Source: Oscillospiraceae bacterium (GTDB lineage Bacteria > Bacillota_A > Clostridia > Oscillospirales > Oscillospiraceae). Taken from it: DNA of 12,371 bases. The stretch covers positions 1-12,371 of the forward strand of contig JAFUES010000075.1 in the NCBI GenBank assembly GCA_017470325.1. The letters run 5' to 3'. A model generated the notes under the pieces. It made no database searches and was not told the DNA's origin. It saw nothing but the letters and a program-made list of their open reading frames with translations. Both the position numbers and the translations under genes were made by a program. Positions within the stretch are counted from its first letter, which is position 1. The number at the start of each line of letters is the position of its first letter. Below, piece after piece: positions 8,058 through 12,371 of this stretch.

Positions 8058-8504
8058 CTATTCCAGCTTCAGCCGCATCTGCTTGTGGGGGATGCCGTCA
8101 TCCAGGAATTCCTCCGAGCAGATTTGGAAGCCCTCCCGGGCATAGTAACCGGTGGCGTAGCTCTGGGCTTCCACATAAATCTCCCTTGCGCCCAGCTTTT
8201 CCCGGGCGGTGCGGATCCCGTCCCGCAGCAGCCGGCCGCCAAGGCCGGTGCCTCGGTCTACGGTGAGCACCCGGCTGATGCGCACGGTGCCCGGCTCGTC
8301 GGCCTTGGGGAACATACGCATGTATGCGGTGACACGGCCGGTCTCATCGGCGTAAAACAGATGCAGACTGTCCTGGTCCCGGCCGTCCAGATCCGGGTAT
8401 GGGCAGTGCTGCTCCACCACGAACACGTCGTGCCGGGCCTTCAGCAGGGCGTAGAGCTGGTCGATATCCAGCTCCCGAAAGGTTTTCACATACAGAGTAT
8501 CCAT
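8058..8504 (-). CDS. ElaA-like GNAT family N-acetyltransferase
   Basis: A 148-residue single-domain acetyltransferase. The N-terminal segment RHDVFVVEQHCPYPDLDGRD (24-43) is characteristic of ElaA-like members. RISRVLTVDRGTGLGGRLL (75-93) holds the acetyl-CoA pyrophosphate-binding turn (R-G-T-G-L-G-G) after its beta strand. ARGFQ-type ending ...YYAREGFQ (120-127) is the usual GNAT motif B region. The acceptor substrate is unknown. An in-frame extension to 8588 exists but would run back into the terminator of the neighbouring operon; the ATG at 8504 has AGGT 7 bases upstream and its own promoter, so the short form is chosen. No good terminator separates it from the nifJ promoter 45 bases downstream, so some read-through into nifJ is possible. 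Confidence 0.9.
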   Translation of the reverse strand: MDTLYVKTFRELDIDQLYALLKARHDVFVVEQHCPYPDLDGRDQDSLHLFYADETGRVTAYMRMFPKADEPGTVRISRVLTVDRGTGLGGRLLRDGIRTAREKLGAREIYVEAQSYATGYYAREGFQICSEEFLDDGIPHKQMRLKLE

Positions 8505-8532
8505 TGGTCTACCTCGCAGAATTGTTTTCCTT

Positions 8533-8561
8533 ATTATGCCACGGTGCAGCGATCCGCGCAA
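8533..8561 (-). promoter_or_regulatory. Promoter of the GNAT gene
   Basis: On the minus strand, TTGCGC (8556-8561) and CATAAT (8533-8538) are 17 bases apart. TGG directly before the -10 box makes an extended -10. The predicted start is near 8526, giving a leader of about 22 nt. The -35 box begins right after the T-run of the preceding terminator. Confidence 0.65.
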
Positions 8562-8562
8562 G

Positions 8563-8595
8563 AAAAAACCGCGGCATGGACCTGCCATGCCGCGG
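8563..8595 (-). terminator. Rho-independent terminator of the dehydratase operon
   Basis: On the minus strand, a perfect 11-bp stem CCGCGGCATGG / CCATGCCGCGG with a 5-base loop is followed by six T residues. It starts 13 bases after the stop of the small membrane protein gene and closes the three-gene operon. Confidence 0.92.
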
Positions 8596-8608
8596 CTGTG
8601 CTTTGGGC

Positions 8609-8794
8609 TTATACGATGCGCCGGTCGCGCACCTGGGAATCGTAGTGCTTGTTCAGGAAGGGACGGACCACGTAGTAGATCAGCTTGTTTTCCGCGTTGG
8701 TCATGTAGATGGTGAAGGTGACCGCGAAGGTGACCAGGCCGATCACGGTGAGCTTGCCCAGCACTTTCAGAAGGAATTTACAGACTTTGTTCAT
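8609..8794 (-). CDS. Small single-pass membrane protein, function unknown
   Basis: A 61-residue protein with a basic N-terminus (four lysines in the first 14 residues), one hydrophobic helix at about residues 12-31 and a long, basic, tyrosine-containing tail ending in RDRRIV. The charge pattern suggests the N-terminus stays inside. I recognise no family. It starts 18 bases after the stop of the large dehydratase subunit, with AAAGGCGG 9 bases upstream, and ends just before the operon terminator. It is therefore almost certainly translated from the dehydratase mRNA. It might tether the enzyme to the membrane or assist it, but that rests only on operon position. Confidence 0.75.
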   Translation of the reverse strand: MNKVCKFLLKVLGKLTVIGLVTFAVTFTIYMTNAENKLIYYVVRPFLNKHYDSQVRDRRIV

Positions 8795-8812
8795 ACCAGG
8801 ATACCGCCTTTC

Positions 8813-10420
8813 TTAATACGCGTCGGAGTCGTCGAACTCCACGATGGTGGGATCCAGCGGCTTTTCGCCCAGGACGACGGACATGTAGTTGTTGACGCAG
8901 TTGCGCATGTCCTGACGGGAGACGGTGCGGCTGTCCTGCAGGTCATGCTCGATGAAGATGAAGTGGAAGCCCAGTTCCCTAGCCTGCTCCTCCATCAGTG
9001 CATGGAAGCCGAGGGTGCCGTTGCAGGCGATGTTGTCGTTCATCAGCACCATGTCGCAGTTAAAGCGCTTGGCCCAATCCCACACGGCGTTATAGTTGTC
9101 CCAGCCGCCCACGGCGTGATGCCGCATGGTGGCCCGCTGGGTGAGGGCGGTCAGGTCGTCCATGCCCTTGTCCCGGTCCTCGGTGTCGATCATGTTGAAG
9201 CCCATGGTGGAGTCCATGTTCAGCACGATGTTGATGCCCCAGCAGTTCTGTACCCAGGTGGGGAAGTCGCAGTAGTACACAGCGGAGGGGCCCCAAAGGA
9301 AGGCGCGGTGGCGGGTCTTGCCGCCGAAGGGCTCATGCTTTTCTTCATAGCACTTGCGCATGAGCTTGATGACCTTGCGGTCGTTCTTGTTGAAGTGCGG
9401 CTCCTGGCCGTTTACGCTCTGCCACTCATACAGACGGTACAGGGTCTCCGCAATGCCGCAGAGGGCGGAATACGGAGTCTTGAAGATCTCCCACTTTTCC
9501 AGCTCGATGTTGTTCTGCTCGTTGAGGAGCTTGGCGTATTTGACGAACTCATCCCAATCGTACTTGACGCCGTAGTGCTCCTCCACGAAGGCGATGGCCG
9601 CCTCCAGCGTGGCGCGGGAATAGGGAATGGCTTCCGGGGTCTGGTGCTGCATGGCCAAGGTGATGGGGAAGTCCGGCTTGTCGATGCGGCGGCGCTGGAA
9701 CATGGAGGTGGATTCGGAGGCGTTGCAGGGCATGTTCGTGGAGAGCATGATCTTGCCCACCTTCAGGAAAGCGTCGTCCAAGGCAACGCCGGTCTCCGCC
9801 GCGCAGCGGGAGCACACGTCCGCGGGAAGGCCGAAGGACTCGGCCACGTCGATGTAGTAAGGCTCGATATGCTGGTCAATATCGCAGATGATGAATTCCG
9901 GCAGCGTCTGCATGGGGAAGGGATACAGGCCCTTGAAGCCCATCAGGAACAGGGGAGAGATGGTCTCGTCATAGGGGATGATGTTTTCCGTGTCGGGACC
10001 GCCGCCAAAGCGTCCGTCGTTTTTCAGACCAAAGGCGATCTTCTTGGTCAGGGACTGGACGATGGCATGCATGTTCATATGGGCGACCTTCAGCTCGGGG
10101 CCGCGATAGCCCTCAAACAGGCGGTCGATGAACATGAAAGTACCCAGGTAGGAGCCCATCCAGCGGTACTCCCAGAAGCCCTTCAGAATGGGAATGGGGG
10201 CGGAGGCCACCATCTGCCCCATGGCCAGCAGATTGTTGAGCCAGGCGACATAGTCCACCATGGTGGACTTCACGCCGCGCCACTCACGCCACTTGGCCAC
10301 GCCGGTCTTGTCGTAATAGCGGCTTCTCAGGCCGCCGACGCCATGCTCGGCCTGCCACACGGGGTCAAAGCGCTCCAGCGCCTTATCGATGGGAGCGATC
10401 ATTTTGTCAAGCAATTTCAT
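8813..10420 (-). CDS. 2-hydroxyacyl-CoA dehydratase family subunit (large)
   Basis: A 535-residue member of the HgdB/BcrB family (2-hydroxyacyl-CoA dehydratase / benzoyl-CoA reductase subunits), cytosolic iron-sulfur enzymes activated by one-electron transfer from an ATP-driven activase. Visible features are LPADVCSRC (198-206), TNMPCNASEST (228-238) and the C-terminal block NDNIACNGTLGFHALMEEQA (461-480), followed by IEHDLQDSR (490-498). The last block is the usual family signature around a cluster cysteine (C466) and a conserved D..D.R. The protein is longer than the typical 380-480 residues. The frame stays open upstream to 10597, but GGGAGGG 7 bases before the ATG at 10420, one base after the previous gene's stop, fixes this start. 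The substrate cannot be read from sequence. Confidence 0.88.
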   Translation of the reverse strand: MKLLDKMIAPIDKALERFDPVWQAEHGVGGLRSRYYDKTGVAKWREWRGVKSTMVDYVAWLNNLLAMGQMVASAPIPILKGFWEYRWMGSYLGTFMFIDRLFEGYRGPELKVAHMNMHAIVQSLTKKIAFGLKNDGRFGGGPDTENIIPYDETISPLFLMGFKGLYPFPMQTLPEFIICDIDQHIEPYYIDVAESFGLPADVCSRCAAETGVALDDAFLKVGKIMLSTNMPCNASESTSMFQRRRIDKPDFPITLAMQHQTPEAIPYSRATLEAAIAFVEEHYGVKYDWDEFVKYAKLLNEQNNIELEKWEIFKTPYSALCGIAETLYRLYEWQSVNGQEPHFNKNDRKVIKLMRKCYEEKHEPFGGKTRHRAFLWGPSAVYYCDFPTWVQNCWGINIVLNMDSTMGFNMIDTEDRDKGMDDLTALTQRATMRHHAVGGWDNYNAVWDWAKRFNCDMVLMNDNIACNGTLGFHALMEEQARELGFHFIFIEHDLQDSRTVSRQDMRNCVNNYMSVVLGEKPLDPTIVEFDDSDAY

Positions 10421-10421
10421 C

Positions 10422-11609
10422 TTATTTCCCTCCCTGGATCTGCTTGATCTCAAGCGATTCGATGAAGGCCTGGAAGCGGGTGCGCAGCTGGCCCACCGCG
10501 CCCAGGGCGTATTCCTTTTCGATGGTGCAGGTGGGGATGTGCTGCTCATTGATGAAGATGTGGGACTTGAGCACCTTCTCATAGCTCCAGAACTCACAGA
10601 ACTTCATGTTCTCGTAGATGATGCCGTCAGCCTTGAATTCGTCATACAGCCGCCGCACCTCATTGGTGCGCTGGTCGATCTTGCCGCCGTCCATAAAGCG
10701 GGCGCACTGGTTCCAGTGCAGGTAGTGGCGGCAGATGGCGTCAAAGGCGCTCTCATTGGCGTAGATCTCGATCTCCTCCCGGCTGGGGAAGCTGCCGAAG
10801 CAGTAGCGGTCGGCCACCACCATGGCGCCGCAGGTCTCGATCAGCTTGGTGAAGTCCGGATCGTCGATCTCGGAGCCCACCACGACCACTCTGGCCCGGA
10901 AGGGGAACTGGGGTTCCGGCTCGCGGGTCTTCAGCTCTTCCAGGGTCTCCTCCAGGTAGGGCAGGATCAGATCGTGGGGACAGACCTGGCTGACCAGTTG
11001 GATCACATGGAACTCATAGCCGGTGATGGGGGGATTGTCCAGCTTGCGCAGATTGCCGATCTCTGTGATGACCCGGCAGAGGCGGTTGTGCTTTTCCACC
11101 GCCTGACGGATGGCCTCGTCGGAGACGTCCACGCCCAGCTTGTCCCGCAGGGGCTCCAGCACCTTTTTCCGCAGCTGGACCTTGTAATACTCCAGGTTGA
11201 TGTTGTCGCCCTTCATGGGCGGGTCGATCTGGGTGAGGAAGAACTTGTCGTTCTTCACGGGGTTGATGAGGGAGAAATGCTCCTCCATCCGGTCCATGGT
11301 GGCGCAGCATTCCGCGCCCAGCAGGGCGTCCAGATAGTTGTAGCCGCCCTCAATGGCGCGCTCGAGGATGGATCTTGCGTAGGGACATGAACGGTTGGTC
11401 ATGTAGTAGCCTGCGATGTCCGTGGATGTGCAGCGGGGGGCACGCAGACGGCTGGAGAAGCAGCCGGGCAGGTTCAGCAGCACTTCGGGGATATAGTAGC
11501 AGTTGTATCCCAGCGCGTGCTGACCGGCCGCCTTGGCCTGGTCTACCAGTTCATTCTGCGCGTCCTGCAGCAGATTCTCAAAGTAGATCAGATGCTTCAG
11601 GTCTTTCAT
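10422..11609 (-). CDS. 2-hydroxyacyl-CoA dehydratase family subunit (small)
   Basis: A 395-residue protein of the same HGD-D family and the presumed partner of the gene 1 base downstream. The N-terminal part has GYNCYYIPEVLL (34-45, compare the 'IPEE' element of family members). Candidate cluster cysteines are C75 in RSCPYARS, C101/C102 in GAECCATMDR and C338 in MKFCEFW; this spacing is typical of the single [4Fe-4S] cluster per subunit. Two Rossmann-like halves follow, with VVVVGSEIDDP (241-251) opening the second. The ATG at 11609 has GAGGTG 6 bases upstream; an in-frame extension to 11648 starts inside the leader palindrome and is rejected. The pair could be a dehydratase (2-hydroxyglutaryl-, lactoyl- or phenyllactyl-CoA type) or a reductase. 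The activase normally needed is not in this window. Confidence 0.88.
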   Translation of the reverse strand: MKDLKHLIYFENLLQDAQNELVDQAKAAGQHALGYNCYYIPEVLLNLPGCFSSRLRAPRCTSTDIAGYYMTNRSCPYARSILERAIEGGYNYLDALLGAECCATMDRMEEHFSLINPVKNDKFFLTQIDPPMKGDNINLEYYKVQLRKKVLEPLRDKLGVDVSDEAIRQAVEKHNRLCRVITEIGNLRKLDNPPITGYEFHVIQLVSQVCPHDLILPYLEETLEELKTREPEPQFPFRARVVVVGSEIDDPDFTKLIETCGAMVVADRYCFGSFPSREEIEIYANESAFDAICRHYLHWNQCARFMDGGKIDQRTNEVRRLYDEFKADGIIYENMKFCEFWSYEKVLKSHIFINEQHIPTCTIEKEYALGAVGQLRTRFQAFIESLEIKQIQGGK

Positions 11610-11643
11610 GCCAAACACCTCTCTTTCTAAAGATTTGCGACCT

Positions 11644-11658
11644 CTCACCTGAGGTGAG
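11644..11658. promoter_or_regulatory. Perfect palindrome in dehydratase operon leader (candidate operator)
   Basis: CTCACCT-G-AGGTGAG is a perfect 7-1-7 inverted repeat. It lies about 5-19 bases after the predicted transcription start of the dehydratase operon and 35 bases before its ATG, which is a usual repressor position. It has no T-run, so it is not a terminator. The regulator is unknown. Confidence 0.5.
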
Positions 11659-11669
11659 TATTCGATAAA

Positions 11670-11698
11670 ATGTTATCATGCCGGGGCAATTTCGTCAA
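11670..11698 (-). promoter_or_regulatory. Promoter of the dehydratase operon
   Basis: On the minus strand, TTGACG (11693-11698) and TAACAT (11670-11675) are 17 bases apart, with TGA just before the -10 box (extended -10). The start point is near 11663. The -10 box matches consensus at only 4 of 6 positions, which leaves room for regulation. Confidence 0.7.
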
Positions 11699-11880
11699 CG
11701 ATTTGATTTTAGACAATCTTTTGCGATTGTAAAAAGTCGGGACATTTTCGGGAAATTTACCGGGGGTTCATTTTTCCCTGCGCTTTTCTCTTGCACAGCG
11801 GCAAGAAAAATGGTAAGCTACAGACAGAGATATGATTTTGCACCTTTCCATATAGAATAGAATCAATTCAAAAAAGGAGT
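11699..11880. other. Divergent intergenic region, AT-rich, with two dyads
   Basis: This AT-rich stretch lies between the dehydratase promoter and the P-loop gene. It holds two inverted repeats: ACAATC-6-GATTGT (11713-11730), just upstream of the dehydratase -35 box, and CTTGC-6-GCAAG (11790-11805), flanked by T-rich and A-rich arms. For the plus-strand gene I see only weak promoter candidates: TAGAAT twice at 11853-11863, TATGAT at 11831-11836, and TTGCAC (11791) with an extended TGG-TAAGCT at 17 bases. An open frame at 11678-11860 has no ribosome site and is not called. Confidence 0.5.
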
Positions 11881-11889
11881 GTGATCACC

Positions 11890-12306
11890 ATGGTTCAAAT
11901 CATTATGGGTCTGAAAGGATCCGGCAAGACGAAAAGGCTGGTCGACATGGTCCGCGCGGCGGTCAACGAGGAGACCGGCGATGTGGTGTGCATCGAGAAG
12001 GAGCGCAAGCTGACCTTCGATATCCCCTATCAGGCGCGGCTGATCGAGGCCGGCAGCTATGACGTGGGCAACTATGAGTTTTTGAAGGGGCTGATCTGCG
12101 GCGTGCACGCCGGCAATTATGACATCACCCATTTCTTTATCGATAATTTCTATAAACTGGTCAACGACAAATCCGTGGAAGCGCTGGAGACTTTCCTGGC
12201 CTGGCTGGATAAGTTCTCCGCGGCGGAGAACATCAGCTTCGTGATCAGTGTTTCCGCCGATCCCGCCACCGTCTCCGACGAGGTGAGGAAGTACATCCTG
12301 AAGTAA
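11890..12306 (+). CDS. Small P-loop NTPase of unknown role
   Basis: A 138-residue protein with a clear Walker A motif GLKGSGKT (7-14) right after the first beta strand (VQIIM) and a plausible Walker B strand HFFID (81-85). There is no signal peptide, membrane helix or further domain. From memory, relatives in Clostridia are sometimes labelled 'twitching motility protein PilT'. That is not supported here, because PilT is more than twice as long and has Asp- and His-box motifs absent from this protein. The ATG at 11890 is chosen: GGAG at 11876-11879 is 10 bases upstream, whereas the in-frame GTG at 11881 would be only 1 base from it. It is a single-gene unit with a strong terminator, divergent from the dehydratase operon. 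ATP or GTP binding is likely, but its target is unknown. Confidence 0.88.
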   Translation: MVQIIMGLKGSGKTKRLVDMVRAAVNEETGDVVCIEKERKLTFDIPYQARLIEAGSYDVGNYEFLKGLICGVHAGNYDITHFFIDNFYKLVNDKSVEALETFLAWLDKFSAAENISFVISVSADPATVSDEVRKYILK

Positions 12307-12321
12307 ACCCATGCAAAAGAC

Positions 12322-12364
12322 AAGGGCCGCTGCGATCCGTCAGTGATCGCAGCGGCCCTTTTTT
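12322..12364 (+). terminator. Rho-independent terminator of the P-loop NTPase gene
   Basis: A perfect 16-bp stem (12322-12337 with 12345-12360, core GGGCCGCTGCGATC) with a 7-base loop runs into T residues at 12359-12364. It begins 16 bases after the stop codon and is one of the two longest perfect stems in the window. Confidence 0.95.
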
Positions 12365-12371
12365 CCGCTCA

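Noticed and set aside
8013..8060. Possible weak terminator after the acetyltransferase gene
   Set aside because: Only a 4-bp AGGG/CCCT stem precedes the T-run, and it overlaps the stop codon, so it is too weak to call.
8505..8588. N-terminal extension of the acetyltransferase
   Set aside because: It would begin within the terminator of the neighbouring operon, upstream of the gene's own promoter. The ATG at 8504 has a ribosome site and begins the conserved domain.
8399..10447. Plus-strand open frame (682 codons) opposite the dehydratase large subunit
   Set aside because: Same antisense effect: low-complexity V/H/G/L-rich translation running across three real minus-strand genes and a terminator.
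10421..10597. N-terminal extension of the large dehydratase subunit
   Set aside because: Its Ser/Pro/Arg-rich sequence is an out-of-frame reading of the upstream gene. The coupled ATG at 10420 has a strong ribosome site.
10389..11390. Plus-strand open frame (333 codons) opposite the small dehydratase subunit
   Set aside because: Antisense shadow of a coupled two-gene operon, with no recognisable domain and no start signal.
11678..11860. Plus-strand 60-codon open frame in the divergent intergenic region
   Set aside because: There is no ribosome site, the composition is AT-rich intergenic, and it overlaps the dehydratase promoter and the dyads.
11863..12312. Minus-strand open frame opposite the P-loop gene
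   Set aside because: The plus strand has a clear Walker motif, ribosome site and terminator. The minus frame has none and its product is a V/H/D/L antisense mix.

Overview
This is a GC-rich (mostly 60-70%) window. Gene style and content suggest an anaerobic, gut-type Clostridia, most likely Oscillospiraceae-like. The evidence is strong AGGAGG-type ribosome sites, consensus TTGACA-17-TATAAT-type promoters, a one-gene pyruvate:ferredoxin oxidoreductase, a radical 2-hydroxyacyl-CoA dehydratase-type pair and an ammonium transporter fused to PII. The assignment is inferred from content; no rRNA or other marker gene is present. Apart from a partial gene at the left edge and a P-loop gene at the right edge, everything lies on the minus strand.

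Layout from left to right. Positions 1-63 hold the tail of a plus-strand gene, followed by a strong terminator. Positions 125-1876 (minus) hold an Amt ammonium channel with a PII signalling domain at its C-terminus. It has a clear promoter at 1946-1974 and a terminator-like hairpin between that promoter and its ribosome site. Positions about 2038-4342 hold a large in-frame fragment of a mobile-element 'polyvalent' protein: a zinc-metallopeptidase-like piece, a low-GC module, an ADP-ribosyltransferase-like domain and a coiled coil. It has lost both ends and lies between the nifJ terminator and the amt promoter. Positions 4398-7913 (minus) hold nifJ, with a near-perfect promoter at 7984-8012. 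Positions 8058-8504 (minus) hold an ElaA-like GNAT acetyltransferase with its own promoter. Positions 8609-11609 (minus) form a three-gene operon: two 2-hydroxyacyl-CoA dehydratase/benzoyl-CoA reductase-family subunits separated by 1 nt, then a 61-residue single-pass membrane protein and a strong terminator. A 280-bp divergent intergenic region follows. Positions 11890-12306 (plus) hold a small P-loop NTPase with a strong terminator.

How the genes fit together. NifJ makes acetyl-CoA and reduced ferredoxin from pyruvate. Enzymes of the dehydratase/reductase family need low-potential electrons delivered through an ATP-dependent activase, so NifJ-reduced ferredoxin is a plausible electron source. 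No activase gene is in the window. The Amt-PII fusion would bring in ammonium and sense 2-oxoglutarate and ATP in one polypeptide. The polyvalent-protein fragment appears to be a scar of a phage or conjugative element unrelated to its neighbours.

I found no CRISPR array, tRNA, rRNA or intact transposase. The observations most worth following are the Amt-PII fusion with its leader hairpin, the open but beheaded mobile-element fragment, and the dehydratase operon with its small membrane protein and palindromic leader site.
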